Shown here piece by piece: positions 40,647 through 49,781 of a stretch of 64,000 nucleotides of DNA (positions are counted from its first letter, which is position 1; each line of letters begins with the position of its first letter). Position numbers and translations under genes: made by a program. The DNA comes from Oscillospiraceae bacterium (lineage in GTDB: Bacteria > Bacillota > Clostridia > Oscillospirales > CAG-272): contig SVUA01000001.1 of assembly GCA_015063485.1 (NCBI GenBank), positions 124,001-188,000 of the forward strand, in the 5' to 3' direction. The notes under the pieces were generated by a model. It was given only the letters and a program-made list of their open reading frames with translations. It was not told the origin of the DNA and did no database searches.

Positions 40647-42821
40647 TTATTTTATTATTTTCACACCGTCAGGAGCATCTACTGTCACTTGCGGTGTCCC
40701 GTTTTCATCGCGCTTCCAAGAGACCGTGACTTTTCCTGTGGGAAGCTCGTGCCATGCACTTGCATAGTCGAGGTCGTCAACGAATACGGGAGATACCTTA
40801 ATTGTATTACTGTCAACAACGGTAAGACCTGCGAGAGTCGTCATAAACCAGCGCGCGTAGTCGCAGAGAAAATGATGGTTGTGAGATGCGCAATCATAGG
40901 GATTGGGTAACATCATTTCGACCATAGCGGTCTCACCTATATCGAGAAAATATTTATAAGAGGGGAACTCGTCTCCCATTATCATTTTATACGCGAGGTC
41001 GGTATAGCCAAATTTTGATAGAACGTGGAATATGCAATGAAGTCCGATAAATCCGCAATCGTATGCGTCACCTTTTTCGTGAATAAATTCAACAAGACGG
41101 TCGCACGCGGCTTTTTCCTCGTCTTCGTTGAAAACGCCATAATACAGAGGTATGCATTGGCTGCTCTGACAATTACCCTTTACGGTCATAGTGTTAAGAT
41201 CGATAAGCTCTCGGCGTACCGTCTCACGCATTTCTTTTGCTATCCCGTTTGCGTATTCGGCATCATGAGTATATCCGATGGCTGTAAACATTTCGCCCGC
41301 CTTTTTTGCTATATCCATTACCATTACAGAATCCGTAAGGGCTAAAGGAGCATCATAATGGCTCGCGTGCAGTTTGCCTACGGGTACCCAGTCGCCAAGA
41401 CCGATAGCAACAGTTCCGTCCTCGCTTCTACGGGTCATAACATAGGCGAGATAACGCATCATAGCGTGCGCGTTTTCGCGTATAACGTCGGTATCGTTTC
41501 TGAATTTGTAGAGCATATACGGAAGATTGAAAAGAACGCTGTCCCACGTAGGTCCGTTGCCCCATTTAAATCCCCAGCCCGTTGTGGGGACGATACCGGG
41601 TAGCTCTCCTCTGTCATTTTGTGCCTTGCGTATGTTGTCGAGCCAAACGCGCCATGAAGTATCTACGCCGTAAAGAAGAGCCATTCTGTCGGCAGACATT
41701 GCGGCATCGCCCGTCCAGCCGTTCTTTTCTCTGTGAGGGCAATCGGTGGGGAAGTAGAAGAAGTTTGAACGGTCGGCATTCACCGCCATATCAAACAGCT
41801 TGTTTACGGTTTCATTCGAGCATTCGAATCCGCCTATGGTTTTAATATCGGACGACATAACAAGATAGGTGAGAAGATCTTCGGTCGCCTGCTCTTCGGT
41901 TATACCCTCGACCTTTACGTAGCGGAAGCCGTAATACGAGAAGTATGGTGTGTAGACCTCCGTTCCCTCGCCCGAAGCGATATAGCGAACAGTCTGATTG
42001 TAGTTATCGTAATAGCTGCAATCTATGTTTTTTCGGAAAAAGCGGATCCTGTCGTTGTTAAACTTTCCTTCGTGTATAAGCTCACCGTGCCACATGGTAA
42101 TTCTCTGATTCTTTTCTGCATTTATCGAGAGACGGCATACGCCCGCGGTGTTTATTCCGAAGTCGTAGATATACGCATCGTCTTCTTTAGTTATACTTAC
42201 GGGCTTTAATTCTTTTATAATGACGATAGGCTCGGCTTCGCAAGACTTCATATCTCCTCTCGGAGTTTCTGCGGTGAGTGCGGGAGTCCATGCGGAATCG
42301 TCAAAGCCTACGGTGTTCCAACCGTTAAGCTTGAGATTTGCATCGTATGTTTCTCCGAGACGGAGATCGTCAAAAAGAATGGGAGACGGATGCGCTTTAA
42401 AGCTCTCGTCGGCTATAAACGAAAACTCGCCGTTCGCGGTCTCTGCTTTGAATTCAAGAGCAACTCTCGGCGCGCCGCGAAAATCCGCCTTTTCAAAATC
42501 CCAGATAGCACCGCCAAAGCTATTCAAAAAACCGTTCCCGAGCATTATACCGATAACGTTTTCTCCAACGTTTAAAAGCTGTGTAACGTCGTAGGTGTCA
42601 TAATAACAGAGATGATCGGGATTGCTTACGTAGGGAGCGATTTGCCCTTTGGTAATGTTTTTTCCGTTTATAAACAGAACGTAAAAACCAAGACCGCAGA
42701 TGGATACAGACGCTTTGCCTACAGGCGCGTTGATATTAAAGCTCTTACGCAAAAGCGGGGCGGGAACGTGCTCGTTTGCATCGCAATAGTTTTCTGTTGC
42801 TTTAATAAAATTTTTATTCAT
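40647..42821 (-). CDS. Alpha-L-rhamnosidase (GH78)
   Basis: The 724-aa enzyme releases terminal L-rhamnose from glycosides or pectin fragments. The N-terminal beta-sandwich has FYVLFINGKNITKGQIAPYVSNPD. The (alpha/alpha)6 catalytic domain has the GH78 signature CPHREKNGWTGDAAMSADRM and later GDWVPVG and MLPNPYDCASHNHHFLC. No signal peptide is present, so the substrate must be imported. Rhamnose released here would feed the microcompartment pathway. The gene is monocistronic, convergent with pts and divergent from the kinase gene. Confidence 0.9.
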   Translation of the reverse strand: MNKNFIKATENYCDANEHVPAPLLRKSFNINAPVGKASVSICGLGFYVLFINGKNITKGQIAPYVSNPDHLCYYDTYDVTQLLNVGENVIGIMLGNGFLNSFGGAIWDFEKADFRGAPRVALEFKAETANGEFSFIADESFKAHPSPILFDDLRLGETYDANLKLNGWNTVGFDDSAWTPALTAETPRGDMKSCEAEPIVIIKELKPVSITKEDDAYIYDFGINTAGVCRLSINAEKNQRITMWHGELIHEGKFNNDRIRFFRKNIDCSYYDNYNQTVRYIASGEGTEVYTPYFSYYGFRYVKVEGITEEQATEDLLTYLVMSSDIKTIGGFECSNETVNKLFDMAVNADRSNFFYFPTDCPHREKNGWTGDAAMSADRMALLYGVDTSWRVWLDNIRKAQNDRGELPGIVPTTGWGFKWGNGPTWDSVLFNLPYMLYKFRNDTDVIRENAHAMMRYLAYVMTRRSEDGTVAIGLGDWVPVGKLHASHYDAPLALTDSVMVMDIAKKAGEMFTAIGYTHDAEYANGIAKEMRETVRRELIDLNTMTVKGNCQSSQCIPLYYGVFNEDEEKAACDRLVEFIHEKGDAYDCGFIGLHCIFHVLSKFGYTDLAYKMIMGDEFPSYKYFLDIGETAMVEMMLPNPYDCASHNHHFLCDYARWFMTTLAGLTVVDSNTIKVSPVFVDDLDYASAWHELPTGKVTVSWKRDENGTPQVTVDAPDGVKIIK

Positions 42822-42927
42822 AAAAAACTCCTTGTCAATAAAATATGATCGGCAAGGAGATTATATCATTTTTGTTTTTGGAATTCAAGGTTTTTCGAAA
42901 AAATCTAACGCATAATAAAAAAACATA

Positions 42928-42956
42928 TTGAAATTTCGATTTTTATATGGTAAAAT
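42928..42956 (+). promoter_or_regulatory. Promoter of the cytidylate-kinase-like gene
   Basis: TTGAAA (42928-42933), a 17-base spacer and TAAAAT (42951-42956) preceded by TGG. GGGAGG then precedes the ATG at 42998. Confidence 0.75.
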
Positions 42957-42997
42957 ATAAATGAAAACAATAAGATAATATTAATGGGAGGTACAAT

Positions 42998-43603
42998 ATG
43001 AACCAGATCATTACTATCGGACGTGAATTCGGAAGCGGCGGACGCGAATTCGGACGAAGACTTGCTGAGGAATTGGGCTATGAATATTACGACAAGGAGA
43101 TCATAGACGAGATATCTGCGCGTACCGATCTGTCGGTAGAATACATTCATCAGATAATTGAAAATAAACCGCATAATCTTTTGCCGATCACTGTCGGAAA
43201 GAGCTTTACTTACGTCGATCACCATACTCTCAATCAGCTTCAAAAGGTATACGGTGAGCAGATGCAGGTCATTCGCGATATGGCTGAAAAGTCAAATTGT
43301 GTTATAGTAGGAAGATGCGCAAGCTACATATTGAAGGATCAAAAGCCTTTCAGAATATTTGTTCATGCGGACATGGATAGCCGTGTGCGTCGTTGTATGG
43401 AGCATATGGACGGCTCAGAAGGCTTTACCGCGAAGCAGATGAAGCGTCATATTAAGCAGGTGGATAAGGCAAGAGCGAAATATTTCCATTTCTATACAGA
43501 AAGAAAATGGGGCGACAGATCCAATTACGATCTGTGTGTAAACACTACGGACGTAGTTATTAAAGATATTGTACCCGTTATTGCAAAACTATTTAAAAAT
43601 TAA
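42998..43603 (+). CDS. Cytidylate kinase-like P-loop protein
   Basis: The 201-aa protein starts MNQIITIGREFGSGGREFGRRLAEELGYEYYDKEII, the motif of the cytidylate-kinase-like family common in Clostridia. It continues with VIVGRCASYIL and DRSNYDLCVNTT. It differs from canonical Cmk and its substrate is not established. It is expressed alone from a good promoter and followed by the T-box controlled operon. Confidence 0.88.
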   Translation: MNQIITIGREFGSGGREFGRRLAEELGYEYYDKEIIDEISARTDLSVEYIHQIIENKPHNLLPITVGKSFTYVDHHTLNQLQKVYGEQMQVIRDMAEKSNCVIVGRCASYILKDQKPFRIFVHADMDSRVRRCMEHMDGSEGFTAKQMKRHIKQVDKARAKYFHFYTERKWGDRSNYDLCVNTTDVVIKDIVPVIAKLFKN

Positions 43604-43635
43604 ATCGAATAATAGAAAAAATTTATAAAACACTC

Positions 43636-43664
43636 TTGACAAAGCGGTTTTATCGTGTTAAAAT
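43636..43664 (+). promoter_or_regulatory. Promoter of the T-box transporter operon
   Basis: TTGACA (43636-43641), a 17-base spacer and TAAAAT (43659-43664) with extended TGT. Transcription would start near 43671. Confidence 0.85.
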
Positions 43665-43670
43665 GTTAAA

Positions 43671-43950
43671 GTCAAAAGCGATGATCGAAAAGAAGTAGAT
43701 TGATGTGCGCGTACAGAGAGCTGTCGGTTGGTGCGAGACAGACGTGGCGGCGGTTGAAATACATTTCGGGAGCTACTTGTTGAACACGGGAGACCGAAAA
43801 GTAAGCAATGTCGGGTGCGACCGTCATATCGCAAGGACACCAAAAGTGCCCGCCAAGGCTTTATCCTGTAAGGGAAAAGCGAAGCAGAGTGGTAACGCGG
43901 CAAATTTTGTTCGCCTCTGTATCTCACAAAAGGGATACGGAGGCTTTTTT
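43671..43950 (+). promoter_or_regulatory. T-box leader upstream of the aromatic amino acid ABC transporter
   Basis: The leader has the T-box landmarks in order: stem I with the AGAAGTA loop-E strand (43691), AGAGAG bulge and GGTTGGTGCGAG terminal loop, the T-box AGAGTGGTAACGCGG (43886-43900), and a terminator (43913-43950) with six T. Pairing CGAAA (43686-43690) with TTTCG (43764-43768) places GAAA-TAC-A opposite loop E, the same layout as glyQS, making UAC (Tyr) at 43760-43762 the probable specifier. A UGG Trp codon does not fall in that position. Transcription should read through when charged tRNA is scarce. Confidence 0.85.
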
Positions 43951-44041
43951 GTTCCTTTTGCTTGACCTTTAACGTATTTTTTAGGCGAAAAAACAAAACG
44001 TCTTGAAGATAAATAAAAAACATTTTTAAGGAGAAATTATT

Positions 44042-45007
44042 ATGAAAAAAATTCTCACACTTGCGCTTGCGCTTGTAATGATGGCGCTTTGCGTAACATC
44101 ACTCGCATCTTGCGGAAATTCGGCAAAGTATACCGTAGGCGTTCTTCAGCTCGTTCAGCACGATGCTCTTGACGCTGCAACAAAGGGCTTTAAGGATGCT
44201 CTTGTAGCAGAGCTTGGCGAAGAAAACGTTGAGTTCGTAGAACAGAATGCAAATGGCGAATCCGCAGTATGTAATACGATCGCTGCAGACTTCGTTTCCA
44301 AGAAGGTAGACCTTATTCTTGCTAACGCGACTGCTGCTCTTCAGGCGGCTTCTGCGGCTACCGAGGATATTCCCGTTCTTGGAACTTCTATTACAGAGTA
44401 TGGAGTAGCTCTTGAGCTTGAAAACTTCAACGGAACTGTTGGCGGTAACGTTTCGGGTACTTCCGACCTTGCTCCTCTCGATCAGCAGGCAGCTATGGTC
44501 AAGGAGCTTTACCCCGATGCAAAGAAGGTAGGACTTCTTTTCTGCTCCGCAGAGCCTAACTCCAGATATCAGGTGGACAAGGTAAAGGAAGAGCTTGGAA
44601 AGCTTGGTTATGAGTGCAAGGAATTCAGCTTTGCAGACTCTAACGACGTTGCAACCGTTGCTTCAGCAGCTGCGGCTGACAGTGACGTTCTCTACGTTCC
44701 TACCGATAACACTGCGGCTTCTTGCACCGAATCTATTCTCGGATCTATCGGAACGACCCCTGTTATCGCAGGTGAACCCGGTATTTGCGGCGGATGCGGA
44801 GTTGCAACTCTTGGTATCAGCTACTACGACCTTGGCGTAACCACAGGTAAGATGGCTGCTAAGATCCTTAAGGGTGAGGCAAAGGTTTCCGAAATGCCTA
44901 TCGAATACACCACCGCATCCAAGATGTATAACAAGGAAAGATGCGAAGAGCTCGGAATTGACACCGCCGCTCTTGAGGCAAAGGGATACTCCGCTATCGA
45001 AGGATAA
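44042..45007 (+). CDS. ABC transporter substrate-binding lipoprotein (TrpX family)
   Basis: The 321-aa protein has a lipoprotein signal peptide ending at SLASC (lipobox) and the ABC-sub-bind fold (VGVLQLVQHDALDAATKGFKDAL, then ANATAALQAASAA and YVPTDNTAASC). This family is annotated as TrpX, tryptophan or tyrosine uptake. It is tethered outside the membrane and delivers ligand to the permease encoded next. The T-box in its leader suggests tyrosine in this case. AAGGAG precedes the ATG. Confidence 0.9.
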   Translation: MKKILTLALALVMMALCVTSLASCGNSAKYTVGVLQLVQHDALDAATKGFKDALVAELGEENVEFVEQNANGESAVCNTIAADFVSKKVDLILANATAALQAASAATEDIPVLGTSITEYGVALELENFNGTVGGNVSGTSDLAPLDQQAAMVKELYPDAKKVGLLFCSAEPNSRYQVDKVKEELGKLGYECKEFSFADSNDVATVASAAAADSDVLYVPTDNTAASCTESILGSIGTTPVIAGEPGICGGCGVATLGISYYDLGVTTGKMAAKILKGEAKVSEMPIEYTTASKMYNKERCEELGIDTAALEAKGYSAIEG

Positions 45008-45051
45008 TTGAAGTATATCAGTATAATATAATTACAGGAGATTTTGACGAT

Positions 45052-45939
45052 ATGTTTATGAACTGGCTCGGCACTCTTCCGAGTGCTGCCGCACAGGGAC
45101 TTATCTGGGGTATAATGGCTATCGGCGTTTATATCACTTATAAGATACTTGATATCGCAGATCTTACGGTAGACGGCTCCATCTGTACAGGTGGAGCTGT
45201 CTGCGCTGTTTTAATGGTGAACGGCGTAAACGTTTGGATAGCGATGTTAGCGGCACTTATTTCAGGAATGTTGACAGGACTTGTGACGGGATTTTTTCAT
45301 ACCTTTATGGGTATTCCCGCAATACTTGCGGGAATTTTGACTCAGCTTATGTTATGGTCTGTAAACCTTAAGATCATGGGCAAAGCAAACCAAGCGCTTT
45401 CAAATAAAGTGTTTAAGATAGTAAAACAGATCGAACCTATACTTTCTGTTGTTGTATTGTTCGCCTTTGTTGCGTGCGTGGTAGCGATCCTTTATTGGTT
45501 CTTTGGTACGGAGCTTGGATGCTCTATGAGAGCTACGGGCTGTAACCTTAACATGAGCCGCGCACAAGGTATCAACACATCCTTTACCACTATTCTCGGT
45601 CTTATTATTTCTAACGGTATAGTTGCTCTTTCGGGAGCGCTTCTCGTTCAGTATCAAGGCTTTGCTGATATCAACATGGGCCGAGGCGCTATCGTTATAG
45701 GTCTTGCGGCGGTCGTTATCGGAGATGCTATCGTGTCTAAGATATCGAGGAACTTCGCGGTTCGTCTGTTCGGAGTCGCGATAGGCGGGATCGTTTATTG
45801 GTTTGTTTATCAGACGGTCATTTTCCTCGGACTCGACCCCGACCTTCTAAAGCTTCTCTCGGCAATTGTCGTTGCTATATTCCTCGGAGTTCCGTATTGG
45901 AAAAAGAAATATTTTTCAAAGCGGAGAAAGGAGAAGTAA
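45052..45939 (+). CDS. ABC transporter permease (TrpY family)
   Basis: The 295-aa protein has about eight to nine transmembrane segments of the branched-chain-type permease fold: ADLTVDGSICTGGAVCAVLMVNGVN, TGLVTGFFHTFMGIPAILAGILTQLML, and MRATGCNLNMSRAQGIN as the coupling region. It forms the channel for the lipoprotein above and ATPase below; the three genes have short gaps and one promoter. Confidence 0.91.
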   Translation: MFMNWLGTLPSAAAQGLIWGIMAIGVYITYKILDIADLTVDGSICTGGAVCAVLMVNGVNVWIAMLAALISGMLTGLVTGFFHTFMGIPAILAGILTQLMLWSVNLKIMGKANQALSNKVFKIVKQIEPILSVVVLFAFVACVVAILYWFFGTELGCSMRATGCNLNMSRAQGINTSFTTILGLIISNGIVALSGALLVQYQGFADINMGRGAIVIGLAAVVIGDAIVSKISRNFAVRLFGVAIGGIVYWFVYQTVIFLGLDPDLLKLLSAIVVAIFLGVPYWKKKYFSKRRKEK

Positions 45940-45942
45940 ACT

Positions 45943-46779
45943 ATGGCAAAGAATAAAACTGAAATTATGAATGAAAGTGAATATGCTTTAGAGCTGTGCA
46001 ATATCGTAAAGACGTTTAATGCGGGTACGATAAATGAAAAGGTCGCGCTTAACGGACTTGACCTTAAACTGAAAAAGGGTGATTTTGTAACCGTTATCGG
46101 CGGAAACGGAGCGGGAAAATCGACTATGCTCAACGCCATCGCTGGCGTTTGGAAGCCCGATTCCGGTAAGGTCATTATCGGTGGTAAAGACGTTACGGCA
46201 GATCCCGAGCATAAGCGCGCGGCACACCTTGGACGCGTATTCCAAGATCCCATGATGGGAACGGCCGCGGATATGGAGATACAAGAGAACCTTGCTCTCG
46301 CCAAAAGACGCGGAAAGAGCCGCGGCTTGAAGTGGGGAATTACAAAAGCAGAGAAAAAAGTCTTTTCCGAGTTGTTAGCCCCCCTCGGACTTGGACTTGA
46401 AACGAGACTTACCTCAAAGGTCGGTCTGCTTTCGGGCGGTCAGCGTCAGGCGGTCACGCTTCTTATGGCTACCTTGCAAAGACCAGAGCTCCTTCTCCTT
46501 GACGAGCACACCGCCGCGCTTGACCCAAAGACCGCGGCAAAGATACTTGAGATAACCGATAAGATAGTTTCCGAAAACGATCTTACCACACTTATGGTAA
46601 CGCACAACATGAAGGACGCTATCGCTCACGGTAACAGACTTATCATGCTCAATAACGGTCATATAATCCTCGATATCTCGGGTGAGGAAAAGAAGAACCT
46701 TACCGTCGAGATGCTCCTCGAGCAGTTTGCAAAAGCAAGCGGTCAGGAATTTACCAACGACAGAGCCCTCTTGTCTTAA
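45943..46779 (+). CDS. ABC transporter ATP-binding protein (TrpZ family)
   Basis: The 278-aa ATPase has Walker A GGNGAGKST, signature LLSGGQRQAV, Walker B LLLLDEHTAALD and the switch histidine region MVTHNMKDA. It energises the TrpXYZ-like importer. The start follows GGAGAAG only three bases after the permease stop, so the genes are tightly coupled. A hairpin and a terminator follow. Confidence 0.93.
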   Translation: MAKNKTEIMNESEYALELCNIVKTFNAGTINEKVALNGLDLKLKKGDFVTVIGGNGAGKSTMLNAIAGVWKPDSGKVIIGGKDVTADPEHKRAAHLGRVFQDPMMGTAADMEIQENLALAKRRGKSRGLKWGITKAEKKVFSELLAPLGLGLETRLTSKVGLLSGGQRQAVTLLMATLQRPELLLLDEHTAALDPKTAAKILEITDKIVSENDLTTLMVTHNMKDAIAHGNRLIMLNNGHIILDISGEEKKNLTVEMLLEQFAKASGQEFTNDRALLS

Positions 46780-46804
46780 GGATGCAGGGACGCAGGGACG
46801 CGAT

Positions 46805-46832
46805 GAGGGAACTTTTTGGAAAAAGTTCCCTC
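46805..46832. repeat. Perfect hairpin after the ABC operon
   Basis: GAGGGAACTTTTT-GG-AAAAAGTTCCCTC forms a 13-bp stem with almost no loop, next to the repeats gcagggacg / gcagggacg. It lacks a T-run and looks like a dispersed palindromic repeat rather than a terminator. Confidence 0.5.
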
Positions 46833-46868
46833 AAACTCCCTCAAAAACTTTCAAAAAATAAAAGCAAT

Positions 46869-46907
46869 AAACCCTCGACGACCATAAGGTTATCGAGGGT
46901 TTGTCTT
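46869..46907. terminator. Bidirectional terminator between the ABC operon and the DUF368 gene
   Basis: AAACCCTCGA / TCGAGGGTTT arms with a GGTTATGGT-type loop, followed on the right by TGTCTTTTT. It can stop both converging transcripts. Confidence 0.75.
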
Positions 46908-46908
46908 T

Positions 46909-47871
46909 TTAATTGTTATTATGCTTTAATTCATATCTTGTGAGCAAAAATGAGAGGACAAAGCCTATTGCAAGGAGTACGACACCGATCATAATACTTA
47001 GAATAGGATTTCCGTTGCCGTTTGCCCAAGCCGTATATACCTCGTACACGTCGGGGTTGATAAACATAGAGATTATCGAGCCTACCGACATACCTGTTAT
47101 CATAAAGAAAGCGGTCACCTTATGCTTTGCGAGTATTGAAGAAAAGAGTCTCGAGATAAGCACGATACCCGCGATAAAGCCAATTCCGAGAGAAGCGTAA
47201 AGTCCGAGGACTTGAGGATTTTCAAGAATGTATGAAACCGAAACGCTATTGAGTATCGGTCCGAACTGACCGAAAGCCATGAGTATAGCCGTCGCGCTGA
47301 GTCCGGGAACTATCTGTGTTATTGAAACAATAAATCCGAGGGGAATATAGAGTATATAGCGCCATATCGGAAAGCTTGTAAAGGTCGCGGTATCCGACGC
47401 GTCTGCGCCACTCGTAAGGATTATCGAAAGCACACCGATAGCGATAGGTATTATAAGACCTAAGGGGAAAAGTATCGAGCGCGTAGGCGATAGCTTTTGT
47501 CCCTTTATCTCCTGCGTTATTGCGGGAAGCGCGCCGACCATAAGACCGACGAAAAGGCAAACTATCGAGAAAAGATATTTTCCGAATATCTTCTGAATAA
47601 CTATAAAGCCCGCGCCAAAGCCCACGACAGCTCCGAGAGCAAGGGGGATAAGGAAGACTACACAACGCTTGAAATCGTTGAATATATTTCCGAGAGCGTA
47701 GAGCATGGCGGTGTAAAGTCCAAATATAATAGCTATCGTCGAGCCGCTGACACCCGGAACGATGACCGCAAGACCGATGAAAATCCCGAGAACAAAGGTC
47801 AAAAGTTTGCTTTTTGATTTAAGATCGGGAGTTTCAACTTGAATTTTATCCATATTTTCTTTGTTATCCAT
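46909..47871 (-). CDS. DUF368 membrane protein (PopT-like undecaprenyl-phosphate translocase)
   Basis: The 320-aa polytopic protein has the DUF368 hallmarks IGLAVIVPGVSGSTIAIIFGLY and the repeated, inverted GFIVSITQIVPGLSATAILMAFG. DUF368 proteins were recently shown to recycle undecaprenyl phosphate across the membrane for wall synthesis; assignment here is by family. It is monocistronic with its own promoter (TTGACA-17-TAAAAT). Confidence 0.88.
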   Translation of the reverse strand: MDNKENMDKIQVETPDLKSKSKLLTFVLGIFIGLAVIVPGVSGSTIAIIFGLYTAMLYALGNIFNDFKRCVVFLIPLALGAVVGFGAGFIVIQKIFGKYLFSIVCLFVGLMVGALPAITQEIKGQKLSPTRSILFPLGLIIPIAIGVLSIILTSGADASDTATFTSFPIWRYILYIPLGFIVSITQIVPGLSATAILMAFGQFGPILNSVSVSYILENPQVLGLYASLGIGFIAGIVLISRLFSSILAKHKVTAFFMITGMSVGSIISMFINPDVYEVYTAWANGNGNPILSIMIGVVLLAIGFVLSFLLTRYELKHNNN

Positions 47872-47920
47872 TTTTATATCCTTTCATTTGTAGATCGAAA
47901 GAGGAAGATCAGTTCTATTA

Positions 47921-47949
47921 ATTTTAACATATATTTAAATATATGTCAA
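47921..47949 (-). promoter_or_regulatory. Promoter of the DUF368 gene
   Basis: On the minus strand TTGACA (47944-47949), 17-base spacer, TAAAAT (47921-47926). Confidence 0.8.
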
Positions 47950-48024
47950 TAGTATGTGAAATGCAAAAAGATAAATATATCTAAAATGAAATTTAAAAAT
48001 TCGCAATTGTTTGTGAAATGTATA

Positions 48025-48053
48025 TTGACTTTCAGGCGAATTTGTGTTATTAT
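48025..48053 (+). promoter_or_regulatory. Promoter of the orphan solute-binding lipoprotein
   Basis: TTGACT (48025-48030), a 17-base spacer and TATTAT (48048-48053) with extended TGT, about 110 bases before the gene. The 299-base gap 47872-48170 holds only the two divergent promoters. Confidence 0.7.
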
Positions 48054-48170
48054 TAATGCATAAAGCACATAAAATTCATACAACCAAGCGAAAAAAGAAT
48101 AAAAATCCCCTTAAAAAATTTAAGCAGAGAAATATCTGTTTGAAAATAAAAAATTAAAAAAGGAGAATTT

Positions 48171-49649
48171 ATGAAAACTTTGCTCAGATGTGTGGCTCTT
48201 TTGATCGTGATCATTATGCTTGGAACGGCTTTTCTTGCGTGCGGTAAAAAAGAAGAGCCTCAAACCGAAAACACGGGAGAAACTGTGGCTACGAATGAAG
48301 ACGATGGCTTCAAGATAGCTCCGACAAATTGGGAAAAGACGTTTAAGATACTTGCGCCTAATTGGGGGTGCTACAAGGAATTCTACGAATTTAACGAGGA
48401 GGCAGGCGATACGGGTGAGCCTATCGACATGGCTCTTTATACCCGTACGGAGAGAATAAAATCTCACCTTGGCGTAACTCTTGACTTTGTTATTGACGGT
48501 GGCTTTGACGATGCATTCAATACGATGAAATCGACTATCTCTTCCGGAGATGACGTATATCAGCTTTGCCTCACGCATACCTTTAACAATGTTGCCGCAG
48601 TAGTTACCGACGGATTGGCTTACGACTTTAAGCTTTTTAAGGATATAAATCTTGAGGCTGACTATTGGAATAAAGCGGCTATGGAAGAGCTTGAGATAAA
48701 CTCAGCGTTCTACTACGGACATAGCGATTTTATCCTGTCAGACCCGAACGCTATCTTCTTTAACAAGACCATGCAGGAAAACTATAAGGTTAAAAATCCT
48801 TACGAAATGGTTCGCGACGGTACGTGGACACTTGAAAATATGACTTTGGAATCCTACAAGATCGCCGAGCAAGGTGATAAGTCTTCTAAAAATCTTGGAT
48901 TTGCCGCTATCGGAGAATGGTATTTTATGTCGTTCCTTGATTCTTGCGATACTAATATAGTAATTGACGATGGCGGATATAAAACGCTTAATATGGGCGC
49001 GGACAACGAACGTTACTCAAACGTTTACGATCAGATAGATACGCTTTGCGCAGCGGATTCGTCATTGATATATAACGCGCAGGTTGGCGGTAACGCAGAT
49101 AGCGACAAATCGATATCCAGCGGACGAGTACTGTTTACTCTTATACCCTTACGTCAGGCTAACCAATATCGCGCTACTGAAGTTAAGTTCGGCATACTTC
49201 CTTATCCTAAATACGACGTTGACCAGAAAGAATACCGTTCTTTTGACTGGTCGGGACTTATGTGTGTTCCGCTGAGCATTCAAAATCACGATATGGTAGG
49301 TCAAGTGCTTGAATGTTTGTCTTATTTTAGCGGACATGGAGAAAACGATCTTCATACGGCATATTACGAGAATCTTCTTGGTTCGAAGCTTGCTGAAGCT
49401 CCCGATGATTACGATATGCTTAAGATAATTTTTGGCAATATCGTAACAAACTCTGCTATCAATATGATTCAAGGAGCGGGATCTAACAGTACAACGGAAG
49501 GTCTTGGAGCGCTTGCATATGCATATAAGCACGTTGCTTATGCATATACCGAAAAAGGTGCCGGCAATAAGCCTGACGGTATAGCTGTTCAGTGGGCATC
49601 TCACAAGGATCTTGCACAGAAGGCGCTTGACAACACAGTCAATAGTTAA
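48171..49649 (+). CDS. Extracellular solute-binding lipoprotein without transporter partners
   Basis: The 492-aa protein has a signal peptide and lipobox (GTAFLACGKK) and a fold that resembles carbohydrate-type solute-binding proteins (RIKSHLGVTLDF, FNTMKSTISSGDDVYQL, DPNAIFFNKTMQENY, VKFGILPYPKYD). No permease or ATPase gene is near, so it probably supplies a transporter encoded elsewhere. AAAAGGAG precedes the ATG. A terminator follows, so it is monocistronic. Aromatic and acidic residues are frequent, and the ligand cannot be told. Confidence 0.82.
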   Translation: MKTLLRCVALLIVIIMLGTAFLACGKKEEPQTENTGETVATNEDDGFKIAPTNWEKTFKILAPNWGCYKEFYEFNEEAGDTGEPIDMALYTRTERIKSHLGVTLDFVIDGGFDDAFNTMKSTISSGDDVYQLCLTHTFNNVAAVVTDGLAYDFKLFKDINLEADYWNKAAMEELEINSAFYYGHSDFILSDPNAIFFNKTMQENYKVKNPYEMVRDGTWTLENMTLESYKIAEQGDKSSKNLGFAAIGEWYFMSFLDSCDTNIVIDDGGYKTLNMGADNERYSNVYDQIDTLCAADSSLIYNAQVGGNADSDKSISSGRVLFTLIPLRQANQYRATEVKFGILPYPKYDVDQKEYRSFDWSGLMCVPLSIQNHDMVGQVLECLSYFSGHGENDLHTAYYENLLGSKLAEAPDDYDMLKIIFGNIVTNSAINMIQGAGSNSTTEGLGALAYAYKHVAYAYTEKGAGNKPDGIAVQWASHKDLAQKALDNTVNS

Positions 49650-49668
49650 AAATATAAACAAATATTTC

Positions 49669-49697
49669 GGAGCGGTCATTCGACCGCTCCGTTTTTT
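49669..49697 (+). terminator. Intrinsic terminator after the lipoprotein gene
   Basis: GGAGCGGTC / GACCGCTCC with an ATTC loop and a following GTTTTTT. Confidence 0.9.
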
Positions 49698-49708
49698 GCA
49701 AAAAACAC

Positions 49709-49737
49709 TTGATAAAGTTTAATTGATGTGTTATAAT
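49709..49737 (+). promoter_or_regulatory. Promoter of the RpiR regulator
   Basis: TTGATA (49709-49714), a 17-base spacer and TATAAT (49732-49737) with extended TGT. Confidence 0.8.
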
Positions 49738-49781
49738 GATGACAAGCCTATTTGCTTGCAAAATAAAAAGGAGGTGCAGTT

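Noticed and set aside
43693-43778. Alternative stem I pairing AAGTAG / CTACTT in the T-box
   Set aside because: It would sequester the loop-E AGTA sequence, which stays unpaired in known T-boxes; the CGAAA / TTTCG pairing fits better.
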